Assembly (NCBI GenBank): GCA_031272005.1
Contig: JAISUQ010000020.1
Location: forward strand, 1 to 23,960
Length of the DNA: 23,960 nt
From: Coriobacteriales bacterium
Lineage (GTDB): Bacteria; Actinomycetota; Coriobacteriia; Coriobacteriales; UBA8131
Direction: 5' to 3'
Shown here: piece by piece, positions 6,478-14,045 of the stretch
How the letters are laid out: each line of letters starts with the position of its first letter
How positions within the stretch are numbered: the first letter of the stretch is position 1
Notes under the pieces: model-generated
What the model was told of the DNA's origin: nothing
Databases searched by the model: none
What the model saw: the letters and a program-made list of their open reading frames with translations, nothing else
Made by a program: the position numbers and the translations under genes

Positions 6478-7632
6478 ATGCGCTATACCTTGATGCATAG
6501 GGATCTGGAAGTCCTGGATCTGGAGATTGACACCCAGACCTTTGCTATCACGCGCGTCTATGAGCTCTTTGCTCCGGCGCATATTCCCATCGGAGTGACA
6601 CTGGACGTCAATGGACGGCCGCAGCGCGGATTGCTCAACAAGTGGTGGCTGGGGCGCTCCATCCCTGCTTCGCGTTCTGGGCTGCGCGAAGCCCTGGAGC
6701 GTTTGAACGTCAGCTCCACTGGGGTTTTGCTGCTTAAATGCCTGGGGCTGTCGCTATCCGATCAATACTGGGTACGCTCCTGCAACAAGCCTCTTAAGTG
6801 GGCGGACATCAACTTCTTCGACAATGAGTTCTCCAGCGATGTTGGTAATGCCCTGTTTGGCCGCAAATCGCAAAGCCCGCAGATCGATCTGGTTTCTCCG
6901 GATAATACCTCGGATGGCTGGCTGCAGAAGAAGTGGGCCATTCTGGATGGTCAGCGCGTGCTGATTAAGGGTGGGTCTGCGCCATATTACCAGGAGCCGC
7001 TCAATGAGATTCTGGCTACGCAGCTGATGGGGCGTCTGGGGATTGCGCATGCTGTCTACAGTCTGGGCTTTGAGGGCGACAAGCCGGTGAGCGTTTGTGC
7101 GGATTTCATCGACAACACTACTGAGCTGATCAGCGCCTGGCATGTCTACAGCACCCAGAAAAAATCCAATAACGATTCTGCCTATACCCACTACCTCAAG
7201 TGCGCCGAAGCGCTGGGAATCCCCGGCGTGTCCGAGCAGCTCAACCGGATGCTGGCGGTGGATTTCATCCTGGCCAATGAGGACAGGCACTTCAACAATT
7301 TTGGCGTGGTGCGCAATGCCATCACCCTGGAATGGTTGGGGCCGGCGCCGGTCTTTGACAGTGGCACATCGATGTATTATGACAAGCTGCCCTGCGACAT
7401 CAATGCCCAGCGTGTGGTGGCGGCCAAGCCTTTTGCCTCAACCCACGAAAAGCAGATCAAGTTGGCCGGCAGCCTGCAGTGGCTGGATTGGCAAAGCCTG
7501 GACGGATTGGCCGAGGAGTGGGAGCCGGCGTTGGCGCAGAGCCGCTACATCGAAGACGACCGCCGCGCCGCCCTGCTGGCCGCCCTGGATAATCGTATCA
7601 CCTTGCTGCAACGCATCCAGGGCGAAGCCTGA
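6478..7632 (+). CDS. HipA-like serine/threonine kinase domain protein
   Basis: 384 residues. The C-terminal kinase core of the HipA/CtkA-like fold is visible: catalytic loop VDFILANEDRHFNNFG (residues 261-276, with Asp269 and Asn274 as the expected catalytic and metal-binding residues) and a DFG-equivalent FDSG at 293-296. A lysine-bearing strand VLIKGGSAPYYQEPLNE at 161-177 fits the nucleotide-binding region. The N-terminal 140 residues (with GLLNKWWLGRSIPASRSG and LGLSLSDQYWVRS) match the arrangement common in gut Clostridia and Actinobacteria. Classical HipA phosphorylates a tRNA synthetase and is held by a HipB antitoxin; no HipB-like gene lies next to this one. The substrate is unknown. 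The start appears leaderless. Confidence 0.85.
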   Translation: MRYTLMHRDLEVLDLEIDTQTFAITRVYELFAPAHIPIGVTLDVNGRPQRGLLNKWWLGRSIPASRSGLREALERLNVSSTGVLLLKCLGLSLSDQYWVRSCNKPLKWADINFFDNEFSSDVGNALFGRKSQSPQIDLVSPDNTSDGWLQKKWAILDGQRVLIKGGSAPYYQEPLNEILATQLMGRLGIAHAVYSLGFEGDKPVSVCADFIDNTTELISAWHVYSTQKKSNNDSAYTHYLKCAEALGIPGVSEQLNRMLAVDFILANEDRHFNNFGVVRNAITLEWLGPAPVFDSGTSMYYDKLPCDINAQRVVAAKPFASTHEKQIKLAGSLQWLDWQSLDGLAEEWEPALAQSRYIEDDRRAALLAALDNRITLLQRIQGEA

Positions 7633-7713
7633 CTGCTCCTTATACTGCGGAGAAACACAGAGCTATAGCCTAATCAATAGCCAACTCATCTTCTCTCCAT
7701 ACGGCATAGAAGG

Positions 7714-7722
7714 TGTTACAAT
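7714..7722 (+). promoter_or_regulatory. Extended -10 promoter (TGTTACAAT)
   Basis: TGTTACAAT lies 23 bp before the next start codon, with a GGGAGGGAG ribosome binding site between. This indicates that the downstream gene is transcribed separately from the kinase gene. Confidence 0.5.
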
Positions 7723-7745
7723 GGCGTGAGCAGGGAGGGAGTCTG

Positions 7746-8405
7746 ATGTCATTATCGCGCAAGCAAACCATCCCATTCTTAGCCCTGGCCTTACTGGCGT
7801 TTGTAGGCCTGGGGCTGGAGGTCTTGCTGGCCTTGGCGATTGAACCACTTCTATACGGCAAGGAAATGGGCGAGTGGGAAACCACTGAATACATCTTACA
7901 TTGGGTCATAACCTGTATAGTTTGGGGTGTACTTGCAACCGCGCTGATGGTGTTCGCCCAGAAAAGACTGTCTTTCAATGTCTGGGCTGCGCAGGATAAA
8001 CTACGCCCGGCAAATTGGCTGGTGTGCCTGGTGATCCTCGTAGCTCTCATTGCAGTCAGCACTGTCAGATTCCATGGTATACCTGTCATTCAGTCCTTTC
8101 AGTCACTCGGCTTGTTGAAGTTTGTCTTTCAGCATATCTACTATGCTTTCGAAGCTCTGCTGGTGCTGTTGATAATCGTGTTCGGGCAAAGGGCGGGCGA
8201 ATGTGCTGTCGCCCGGCAGCAAATCCCCTGGGGTGGCACCCTTGCCGGTCTGACTTGGGGGCTCGTCCACATCCTCACCAAAGGGGATGTCGCCACAGGT
8301 TTGTTCGGCTGCCTGTATGGTCTGTTGTTTGGAGTAATCTATCTGGCAGCCAGGAAGAACACCGGTGTCGCATACGTGTTCATTTTGCTGGCGTTCATAT
8401 ACTGA
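7746..8405 (+). CDS. Small integral membrane protein, possibly CPBP-protease-like
   Basis: 219 residues with about six membrane spans. The second half (FQHIYYAFEALL, then WGGTLAGLTWGLVHILTKGD and a Gly-rich span ending LAARKN) resembles the helix layout of CPBP (CAAX protease / bacteriocin-processing) membrane proteins, including a histidine after a WG pair. The diagnostic EExxxR motif is missing, so peptidase activity is doubtful. The ATG at 7746 was preferred to an in-frame start 33 bases upstream because GGGAGGGAG stands four bases before it. It follows the HipA-like gene but has its own promoter. The role is unknown. Confidence 0.65.
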   Translation: MSLSRKQTIPFLALALLAFVGLGLEVLLALAIEPLLYGKEMGEWETTEYILHWVITCIVWGVLATALMVFAQKRLSFNVWAAQDKLRPANWLVCLVILVALIAVSTVRFHGIPVIQSFQSLGLLKFVFQHIYYAFEALLVLLIIVFGQRAGECAVARQQIPWGGTLAGLTWGLVHILTKGDVATGLFGCLYGLLFGVIYLAARKNTGVAYVFILLAFIY

Positions 8406-8415
8406 ATGCCCTGCA

Positions 8416-8442
8416 TGACAGCAAGAAGCGTCCCCGCTGTCA
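8416..8442. repeat. 27-bp palindrome-ended repeat, copy 1
   Basis: The repeat begins TGACAGC and ends GCTGTCA, perfect inverted ends around AAGAAGCGTCCCC. It lies 10 bp after a stop codon and belongs to the GTGACAGYGGGGACG repeat family of this window. Confidence 0.65.
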
Positions 8443-8652
8443 CGTCAATGGCGAGTTTACATCCGCGCAATCGGTGAGAAGGCTTGTGCTAATTTTGCAA
8501 TGGCGGTAAAATTAATGGCGATAAAAAATTGAACCGTAAACATGGAGAAATCCGCCACCTGAGGCAAAAACTGCTACCTGGTTACACCATCGGACCCAAG
8601 TGCCTGAGCCTGGATGATATGTGAACTTGAATGCGTGACGGCGAGGGCAGTG
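8443..8652. other. Gene-free stretch between two repeat copies
   Basis: No plausible coding frame, RNA gene or promoter is recognised. It is comparatively AT-rich around 8490-8540. Together with the flanking repeats it could be a degenerate non-autonomous element about 264 bp long. Confidence 0.35.
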
Positions 8653-8679
8653 TGACAGCAAGAAGCGTCCCCGCCGTCA
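8653..8679. repeat. 27-bp palindrome-ended repeat, copy 2
   Basis: It is identical to the copy at 8416-8442 except for one T-to-C change in the right end (GCCGTCA), in the same orientation, 237 bp away. It lies 28 bp after the stop codon of the minus-strand lipoprotein gene. Confidence 0.65.
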
Positions 8680-8707
8680 CCCTGCTGGCGCGCCTGCTGT
8701 CGTGGCT

Positions 8708-9505
8708 TTAATCTCCAAAGTACAGCTCGTAGGTGGACCATTCGGGTGGGGCGCCGTAACCGGTGGACCATAGCTCGAAGTCTGTTGATTCACTGGCGGC
8801 GAGGTTATTGATGGTCGCCGCCGTGCCTGTGCCGCCGACCACATTGCCACCGCTGTCTTTGTAGACCGCAATCACAACACCATTGAAATCGTACGGCGTA
8901 TTGTTGCTCAGTGTGCCCACAATCATCGGGCAGGGGTCGCCGTCTTCTACAAAAGATACATTGGAGAAGACGATATCTTTGCTGTTCAGGACCGGGCCAT
9001 AGTAGTCGTAGGGGTCTTCTGTGCTGAAGCTGGTTACGGAGATGTCCACACTGGTTGGGATGGGGTCGTCTTTCTCGAACCAATACTCTGTGCAAGTCGC
9101 CATGGTATCGCCGGCGTCGATGTAGCGCATCCCAAATTGGGACTCGGCGATTGTCGAGCCGTATTCGTTCTTGGCCACCGCCGAGACTAACACCGCATAG
9201 ACCGGCTGGTTGCGCGGGTTATGCAGCACTGCCGCCGCCAGGATGTTGAAGGTGCCGTCGGAACTCCTGTTCGAAGCTGACCAGCCGCTCTCAACTACTA
9301 TCAGCTCGCGATCATCTGTAGTCTGCTCCGCATCGCCTGCATCGTCCGCATCGCCCGTGCCGCTAGTAGCGTCGATGTTGTTCGCGCTGCCCGCATCGCT
9401 CGAATCGTTGTTACCGTTATCCGCTGGTGTACAACCGCACACGCCAACCAGCAGCAAAGCCGCCAGTAAAGCCGCCAGCAAAGAAACCGCTATTCTCCTC
9501 AGCAT
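8708..9505 (-). CDS. Secreted lipoprotein with a C-terminal beta-sandwich (FxLYD-like) region
   Basis: 265 residues. A lipoprotein signal peptide (about 1-24) ends in a VCGC lipobox. An Asp/Ser/Asn-rich linker (26-66) follows, then about 200 residues of alternating hydrophobic strands. Motifs such as DIVFSNVSFVEDGDPCPMIV and LSNNTPYDFNGVVIAVYKDS resemble FxLYD-type domains found in lipoproteins of Gram-positive bacteria. The protein should be anchored on the outer face of the membrane; its ligand is unknown. GGGAGG precedes the ATG by five bases, and an extended -10 box lies about 27 bp upstream. It is divergent from the PadR operon. Confidence 0.8.
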   Translation of the reverse strand: MLRRIAVSLLAALLAALLLVGVCGCTPADNGNNDSSDAGSANNIDATSGTGDADDAGDAEQTTDDRELIVVESGWSASNRSSDGTFNILAAAVLHNPRNQPVYAVLVSAVAKNEYGSTIAESQFGMRYIDAGDTMATCTEYWFEKDDPIPTSVDISVTSFSTEDPYDYYGPVLNSKDIVFSNVSFVEDGDPCPMIVGTLSNNTPYDFNGVVIAVYKDSGGNVVGGTGTAATINNLAASESTDFELWSTGYGAPPEWSTYELYFGD

Positions 9506-9532
9506 GCCATCCTCCCAATTCTCGTACCTGCA

Positions 9533-9541
9533 AGTATAGCA
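9533..9541 (-). promoter_or_regulatory. Extended -10 promoter of the lipoprotein gene (TGCTATACT)
   Basis: TGCTATACT on the minus strand is identical to the extended -10 box of the reductase operon and lies about 27 bp from the lipoprotein start codon. Confidence 0.5.
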
Positions 9542-9568
9542 CTGCCCAGATCTGTTCCTCTAATACTC

Positions 9569-9598
9569 TTGACTCAATCAGCTACTCTGTGTTACTTT
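9569..9598 (+). promoter_or_regulatory. Promoter of the PadR/ABC operon
   Basis: A TTGACT -35 box is separated by 18 bp from TACTTT, with an extended-10 TG one base before it. The -10 box lies within the left arm of the palindrome at 9586-9621. Confidence 0.5.
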
Positions 9599-9621
9599 GT
9601 ACCGGTAGTAAGTGACACAGA
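9586..9621. promoter_or_regulatory. 36-bp palindromic operator, probably for PadR
   Basis: An inverted repeat centred on ACCGGT has ends TCTGTGT and ACACAGA, and 30 of 36 positions are symmetrical. It overlaps the -10 box of the padR gene and ends 25 bp before its start, as expected for a PadR-autoregulated operon. Confidence 0.65.
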
Positions 9622-9646
9622 ATACCTGGATGGCTGGAGCAATGGC

Positions 9647-9976
9647 TTGGAAAATCTGACGGAGATGCTCAAAGGGGTGCTGGAGGGCTGCGTGCTGGAG
9701 CTGATCAGCCGGGGTGAGACTTATGGTTATGAGATAACCCGTCAGCTCAACGCCCTGGGGTTTACCGAGGTGGTGGAGGGAACGGTCTACACCATTATGG
9801 TGCGACTGGAGAAAAACCAGCTCGTCAACATCGAAAAACGTCCCTCCGAGTTAGGGCCGCCGCGCAAATTTTTCACCCTCAATGCCGCCGGCCGGGCGGA
9901 GCTTGAGCGGTTTTGGCAGAGATGGGCGTTTTTATCCGCAAGGATTGAAGCTTTGCGAGAGGAGTCACAGCAATGA
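9647..9976 (+). CDS. PadR-family transcriptional regulator
   Basis: 109 residues. The PadR winged helix is plain: MLKGVLEGCVLELISRGETY, GYEITRQLNALGFTEVVEGT and VYTIMVRLEKNQLVN, followed by the wing KRPSELGPPRKFFTL. PadR proteins of this size repress drug-efflux operons and release DNA on ligand binding. The TTG at 9647 (giving MENLTEMLKGV) was chosen because GGAG lies seven bases upstream and because family members commonly begin there; the open frame extends 26 codons further upstream but would start in front of the operator. The stop overlaps the next start (ATGA). It is the first gene of a four-gene efflux operon. Confidence 0.9.
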   Translation: MENLTEMLKGVLEGCVLELISRGETYGYEITRQLNALGFTEVVEGTVYTIMVRLEKNQLVNIEKRPSELGPPRKFFTLNAAGRAELERFWQRWAFLSARIEALREESQQ

Positions 9977-10338
9977 GCATCATCGAGAAGTTGGTGGGTG
10001 TGAAGGCCGAGAAGCAGGCTTATCGCGACTACCGCAAACGGGTGGATGTACTGCCCAGGGAGTACAACATCGTCCTCAACGAGATGCAGCACTACCTCTG
10101 GAACTATGCCGGAGCCCTGGACGGCTCACTGGAGCTGCTCTACGACGCGCTGGCGCTGTTCGAATCCAGTGCTGCGGAGGGCAAGCATGTCCTAGACGTC
10201 ACCGGCAGCGATGTCGCCGCTTTTTGTGACAACCTGGTGCGTGAGTATCAGGGGCAGACATATATCGACAGGGGTCGGATAAAACTCAACGAGAACGTGC
10301 GCCGCAAACTGGAGGAATACGATGGTGCCAGCGATTGA
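9973..10338 (+). CDS. DUF1048-family protein
   Basis: 121 residues, largely helical and charged, starting MSIIEKLVGVKAEKQAYRDY and containing VREYQGQTYIDRGRIKLNEN. This is the DUF1048 family, which is typically encoded between a PadR regulator and a DrrAB-type ABC transporter; its function is not established. There is no signal or membrane segment, so it is cytoplasmic. It overlaps padR by four bases (ATGA) and the ABC ATPase gene by 17 bases, so all are translationally coupled. Confidence 0.85.
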   Translation: MSIIEKLVGVKAEKQAYRDYRKRVDVLPREYNIVLNEMQHYLWNYAGALDGSLELLYDALALFESSAAEGKHVLDVTGSDVAAFCDNLVREYQGQTYIDRGRIKLNENVRRKLEEYDGASD

Positions 10339-11254
10339 GGTATCGGAGCTTCGCAAGCGTTTCAAGGCGGCTAGAGGCGCCAGTGTCGAGGTGTTGCAAG
10401 GCGTGAGCCTGACGGTCGAGGTAGGCGAGATCTTCGCCCTGCTCGGGTCGAACGGCGCCGGCAAGACGACGATGATCAGGATACTCACCACCCTGCTCAA
10501 AGCCGATGCCGGCACGACCAGGATCTGCGGCTTCGATGTCGCCGGCCAGGGGCAGCAGGTGCGCGAATCCATCAGCCTGACCGGGCAATTCGCCGCAGTC
10601 GATGACATCCTCACGGGGCGCGAGAATCTGATGTTGATAGCCCGCTTGCGCCATCTGGCCGACCCCCAGGCTGAGGCCACCCGCCTACTCGACCAGTTTG
10701 GCCTGACGGATGCGGCAGATAAGCCCCTGGCCACCTATTCCGGCGGCATGCGCCGGCGGTTGGATCTGGCCATGAGCATGATCGGCGACCCGCGCGTCAT
10801 CTTCCTCGATGAGCCCACCACCGGCTTGGACCCACAGGCGCGCCTGGCCGTCTGGAACACCGTGCGTCAGATGAGTGAGTCTGGCGTGACCGTCTTTCTG
10901 ACCACGCAATACCTGGAGGAGGCCGATGGCCTGGCTGACCGCATCGCCATCCTCCACCATGGCGTGATTGCTGCCCAGGGTACGGCGGCGCAGCTCAAAC
11001 GCTTGGCGCCGCCGCCCAAGCTGGCGTTGACGTTCGCAGAGCAAAGCGATCTGGCCAGCGCCAGCGCGCTCTTCTCCGCCTACCCAACTACAACGGAGGC
11101 GCTGACGCTGACAATCCAAACCGATGGCAGTGTGCGCCAGACCACCAGCATCCTGCAGGAGTTGGAAGCGGCCGGCATTGCGGCGACTTTTGCCCAGCAG
11201 CCGCCAACGCTGGAGGAAGCCTATCTGACGATTGTTGGCGAGGAGGCATCATGA
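10322..11254 (+). CDS. ABC transporter ATPase, DrrA-like drug exporter subunit
   Basis: 310 residues. Walker A GSNGAGKTT (42-50), signature YSGGMRRRL (139-147), Walker B RVIFLDEP (158-165) and the D-loop TGLDPQAR are all intact. The C-terminal 90 residues form the extra domain of daunorubicin-resistance-type ATPases. It powers export through the adjacent ABC-2 permease. GGAGG lies six bases before the ATG. The substrate is unknown; PadR control suggests a toxic hydrophobic or aromatic compound. Confidence 0.92.
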   Translation: MVPAIEVSELRKRFKAARGASVEVLQGVSLTVEVGEIFALLGSNGAGKTTMIRILTTLLKADAGTTRICGFDVAGQGQQVRESISLTGQFAAVDDILTGRENLMLIARLRHLADPQAEATRLLDQFGLTDAADKPLATYSGGMRRRLDLAMSMIGDPRVIFLDEPTTGLDPQARLAVWNTVRQMSESGVTVFLTTQYLEEADGLADRIAILHHGVIAAQGTAAQLKRLAPPPKLALTFAEQSDLASASALFSAYPTTTEALTLTIQTDGSVRQTTSILQELEAAGIAATFAQQPPTLEEAYLTIVGEEAS

Positions 11255-12015
11255 GCATCAGCTACGCCTTAAGCGACACCGCCGTGATGACCGGGCGGGT
11301 GCTCAAACAGGTGTTGCGCAGCCTGGACACCATCATCACCGTGCTGTTGATGCCGGTAGCCATGCTGCTGGCGATGAACTACGTGCTGGGCGGGGCGATG
11401 GATCTGGGTGGCATGGGCACGGCGGACTACATGCTGCCGGGCGTGCTGATTATCTGCGTGCTCTCCGGTGTGGCCTACACCGCCTATCGGCTGTATGTGG
11501 ATGTTCAAAAGGGCATCTTTGAGCGCTTCCACTCCATGCCGATTGCCAAGTCCAGCATCCTCGGCGGGCATGTGTTGACCTCCATCCTCACCAACGCGGT
11601 GTCGATCGTCGCCACCACCGCGGTCGGCCTGCTGGTCGGTTTTCGCCCCCAGGCGGGCGTGGGCGGCTGGCTGTTGGCCGCGCTGCTCATCTTGCTGTTC
11701 ATCGCCGCCATGACCTGGATCAGCGTGTTCTTCGGGCTGATTACAAAGTCTGTGGAGACGGTCAGCGTCTTCTCCTACCTGTTGATGGGTCTGACCTTCA
11801 CCAGTTCGGCCTTCGCGCCGGTGGAATCAATGCCAGCAGCGCTGGCCGCCTTCGCCCGCTACCAGCCCATGACCCCCATCGCCGACAGCCTGCGCCTGCT
11901 GCTCCTGGGCGAACCCGCCGGCACCAGCCTGTCCATCGCCCTGGCCTGGTGCATAGCCATCACCGCCACCTTCTGGCTACTATCAATAACCGCCTACGGC
12001 AAACGACAGCGCTGA
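11251..12015 (+). CDS. ABC-2 type permease, DrrB-like
   Basis: 254 residues with about six membrane spans. It has the DrrB-type layout: a cytoplasmic start, VLLMPVAMLLAMNYVLGG, then RLYVDVQKGIFERFHSMPIA between spans two and three, and the late PMTPIADSLRLLLLGEP segment that follows the FTSSAFAPVESMP loop typical of this family. The start overlaps the ATPase stop (ATGA), with GAGGAGG upstream. It forms the membrane channel of the exporter and is the last gene of the operon. Confidence 0.92.
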   Translation: MSISYALSDTAVMTGRVLKQVLRSLDTIITVLLMPVAMLLAMNYVLGGAMDLGGMGTADYMLPGVLIICVLSGVAYTAYRLYVDVQKGIFERFHSMPIAKSSILGGHVLTSILTNAVSIVATTAVGLLVGFRPQAGVGGWLLAALLILLFIAAMTWISVFFGLITKSVETVSVFSYLLMGLTFTSSAFAPVESMPAALAAFARYQPMTPIADSLRLLLLGEPAGTSLSIALAWCIAITATFWLLSITAYGKRQR

Positions 12016-12078
12016 GTGAGGGGGTAAGACGGCTTGGTTTCAAACCTGATGCAGTAACAATGTGTGCCAAAATCCGGA

Positions 12079-12123
12079 ATCTACCATAATCTATGGTCAT
12101 CTAATGGTATCTAGCAAAATCTA
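12079..12123. repeat. Five ATCTA boxes at exact 10-bp spacing
   Basis: ATCTA begins at 12079, 12089, 12099, 12109 and 12119; the intervening pentamers differ (CCATA, TGGTC, ATGGT, GCAAA). The array lies in the gap between the permease gene and the convergent cyclophilin gene. Ten-base spacing puts all boxes on one face of the DNA helix. No known family was recognised. Confidence 0.6.
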
Positions 12124-12204
12124 CGAAAATGAGCACCAGAAAGCGAATAATTTTGCCAGAAACGGTGTTTCAATGCTGATAGCTGATGAACGCCTGACAT
12201 CTCC

Positions 12205-12915
12205 CTACTGCACGATTCGGATGCTGGTGATGGTGGCGGCTGCTGGGTCTTGCGGGTAGTCGTTGGCGTCTGTTGGTAGTTGCGAGATGCGCTCCACCAC
12301 GTCCATGCCCTCCACTACGTAGCCAAAGGCTGCGTAGTTTCCGTCCAGATAGGCGACGTTGGAATCATTGTCGCAGATGAAGAATTGGCTGGAGGCCGAA
12401 TTATTGTCGTTGCTCCGCGCCATGCTCACCACGCCCGGGGCGTGCTTGATGGGGTTCTCCCAACCGTTTGCGGCGAACTCGCCGGTGATTGTGCTGGCCG
12501 GATGCTGCGCACCGCTGGCATCGAAGGCGCCGCCCTGGATCATGAAGCCGTCGATGATGCGGTGGAAGACCAGCCCATCGTAAAAGCCGCTGTTGACCAG
12601 GGCGATGAAGTTGTCCACCGTGACAGGCGCCGCTTCGCGGTCCAGCTCCAGCACTATCACGCCGCCATCGGCCATGGTAATCTCGACCTGCGGATGGGCA
12701 TTATCCGCGCCCGTTTGCGGTGCGGTGCTGCCGCCGGTGCTTGCGCTGCTGTCAGCAGCGCTGTCAGCCACCGTCGCATCACCTGTGCCGCTAATGTCAG
12801 CACTGCTGTCTGCCTCAGAACTGCCAGTCGCGCCGCAGCCAGCCAGCATCACCATGACAGCCAGCAGCGCAGCCATCAACACGCTTATCGATATAACTCG
12901 CCAATTGCGTCTCAA
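12205..12915 (-). CDS. Cyclophilin-type peptidyl-prolyl cis-trans isomerase, lipoprotein
   Basis: 236 residues. The signal peptide ends with lipobox LAGC (cysteine 27). A Ser/Ala/Thr-rich linker leads to a cyclophilin domain over the last 150 residues, with FHRIIDGFMIQGG, the later SSQFFIC strand and a GYVVEGMDVVERI ending. It should help fold exported proteins at the outer membrane face. The TTG at 12915 was chosen because GGAAGGA lies six bases upstream and the n-region then reads MRRNWRV; an upstream in-frame TTG has no ribosome binding site. It is monocistronic with its own promoter. Confidence 0.9.
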   Translation of the reverse strand: MRRNWRVISISVLMAALLAVMVMLAGCGATGSSEADSSADISGTGDATVADSAADSSASTGGSTAPQTGADNAHPQVEITMADGGVIVLELDREAAPVTVDNFIALVNSGFYDGLVFHRIIDGFMIQGGAFDASGAQHPASTITGEFAANGWENPIKHAPGVVSMARSNDNNSASSQFFICDNDSNVAYLDGNYAAFGYVVEGMDVVERISQLPTDANDYPQDPAAATITSIRIVQ

Positions 12916-12950
12916 GACATATCCTTCCAACGTCGACAACAACAGCCACC

Positions 12951-12959
12951 ATCATAACA
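12951..12959 (-). promoter_or_regulatory. Extended -10 promoter of the cyclophilin gene (TGTTATGAT)
   Basis: TGTTATGAT on the minus strand lies about 35 bp upstream of the chosen TTG start, matching the TGnTAnnnT pattern of the window. Confidence 0.45.
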
Positions 12960-13040
12960 CTCCGCTCCGGCACCCTCCGCCCTCAGGGAATCCCCTTTCC
13001 CTTCAGGCAGGGGACTCATTGCGGGTGTTGGTTGAATAGG

Positions 13041-13499
13041 TTAATCCTTAAGCGGCTCACCATCAACATAGGACAAATAGAGGTACTCCGGGCTTTCATA
13101 ATACATACTGCACCCGTAGTCACTTATCTTGTCGCTTATCCACGACGTGTAAACGCTGACGAGGGCGTCCGCCAGAGCAATCCCGCTGTTTTCGGCAACG
13201 TTAACGATTAAGCGTTTGTAAACTTTGGCTATGTCAAAAACCGCCGGAACGCTGACCGCGCCCGCCGTATTGTCAAAGTTACCCGGCACTATATCACGCT
13301 TCTCGATGAGGTCGGCGGCGATACTTTCGATAGGCTCGCAATGATAAACGTCCGCAAGCTCCAAATAACGGGAGATAACGTCTTTCCCGAGTGCGGTTAC
13401 GACGTCGGCGCGGCGGTGCTTCGTTGCTCTACCGATATGCTCAATCACCGAACAGACGAAGAATAAATCGTTGTCCAGCTTCGGCTCTCTCCCGGTCAT
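13041..13499 (-). CDS. Conserved protein of DUF3990-type loci, possible toxin-antitoxin partner
   Basis: 152 residues starting MTGREPKLDNDLFFVCSVIE, with IGRATKHRRADVVTALG, AKVYKRLIVNVAE and a Tyr-rich end. From memory this sequence type occurs in many Firmicutes and Actinobacteria beside DUF3791/DUF3990 genes, but I know no assigned function. The protein is soluble and helical. The ATG at 13499 has GAGGTG five bases upstream; a TTG 36 bases further up lacks one. Codon use is more AT-rich than in the flanking reductase and transporter genes, suggesting transfer. Its promoter lies in the 122-bp repeat just upstream; a MITE-like element separates it from the DUF3990 operon. Confidence 0.75.
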   Translation of the reverse strand: MTGREPKLDNDLFFVCSVIEHIGRATKHRRADVVTALGKDVISRYLELADVYHCEPIESIAADLIEKRDIVPGNFDNTAGAVSVPAVFDIAKVYKRLIVNVAENSGIALADALVSVYTSWISDKISDYGCSMYYESPEYLYLSYVDGEPLKD

Positions 13500-13553
13500 A
13501 CGCTCACCTCGTAACTCTCTAAGAATTTCAAGCAATCAAGCGCGGCAGGGGTA

Positions 13554-13675
13554 CAAAATCTACCACAGTCCATCCAATCCTGTCAGTTTCAATATGCGGA
13601 GAAGGGGTGACAATGGGTGACAGCATGGGTGGCAGCATGGGTGCAGCGTGGACGGTTCTTTTTTGTCAACTTTTC
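13554..13675. repeat. 122-bp direct repeat, copy 1
   Basis: It matches 14770-14891 over the whole 122 bp with only three differences (at about 13558, 13570 and 13620), in the same orientation, 1216 bp apart. It contains a minus-strand promoter at its left end, three 12-bp tandem units (TGGGTGACAGCA and variants, 13614-13649) and the left arm of the MITE-like element. Confidence 0.9.
13557..13586 (-). promoter_or_regulatory. Repeat-borne promoter, copy 1
   Basis: On the minus strand CTGACA (-35, five of six consensus bases), an 18-bp spacer and TAGATT preceded by TGG form a promoter firing toward the gene at 13041-13499. The predicted leader is about 50 nt and includes that gene's ribosome binding site. 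Confidence 0.5.
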
Positions 13676-13828
13676 TTAGGATAAGAAGCTGCGCGATGCT
13701 GCGTTAGGAGTCTTAAGATCCTGCGGTTTATCAATAAGGCGGATCGAGTGGGTAACAGGGGTATCTCGCGATTTCATAGCGAAATGACAAAGAAGTTGAC
13801 AAAGAGAACCGTCCCCGCTGTCACCCCT
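13603..13828. mobile_element. MITE-like element with imperfect terminal inverted repeats
   Basis: The ends are AGGGGTGACA (13603-13612) and its exact complement TGTCACCCCT (13819-13828). Inner arms also pair: GGACGGTTCT through TTGTCAACTT at 13650-13672 matches the inverse at 13794-13816 with one indel. About 115 bp of non-coding sequence lies between the arms. No transposase gene is present, so it would be non-autonomous. It makes up most of the gene-free stretch 13500-13850. Confidence 0.6.
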
Positions 13829-13850
13829 GTCCCACACTGCTCGCAGTCAG

Positions 13851-14045
13851 CTAACCAATGCGCTCATATTCGTCCAGCAAATCTTCTGGGGCCCAGGTGC
13901 GATAGGTGTTGCGGGAGGGATCTTGCATACGCCGGAATAACTCCGAACGGTAAAGTCTGTCGATGGCTTCATCGTAACCGATGTTGTAACGTTTGACAAA
14001 ATCGTCAACCAGCATATCCAACAGCGGCGTCATCCCCCTGCTCAT
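13851..14045 (-). CDS. Small protein, third gene of the DUF3791/DUF3990 operon
   Basis: 64 residues, helical and charged, with MLVDDFVKRYNIGYDEAIDR, YRSELFRRMQDPSR and a WAPEDLLDEYERIG end. This kind of sequence is usual next to DUF3990 genes; it may be an accessory antitoxin or a DUF3791-like relative, but the function is unproven. Its ATG overlaps the DUF3990 stop (ATGA), and AAGGTG lies five bases before it. It would be translationally coupled to the putative toxin. Confidence 0.7.
   Translation of the reverse strand: MSRGMTPLLDMLVDDFVKRYNIGYDEAIDRLYRSELFRRMQDPSRNTYRTWAPEDLLDEYERIG

Noticed and set aside
8443..8652. Possible gene between the two 27-bp repeats
   Set aside because: All frames are short and lack start signals or recognisable protein sequence.
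12016..12204. A small plus-strand frame of about 65 codons covering the ATCTA array
   Set aside because: It has no ribosome binding site, the composition is unlike nearby genes, and it runs into the 3' end of the convergent cyclophilin gene.
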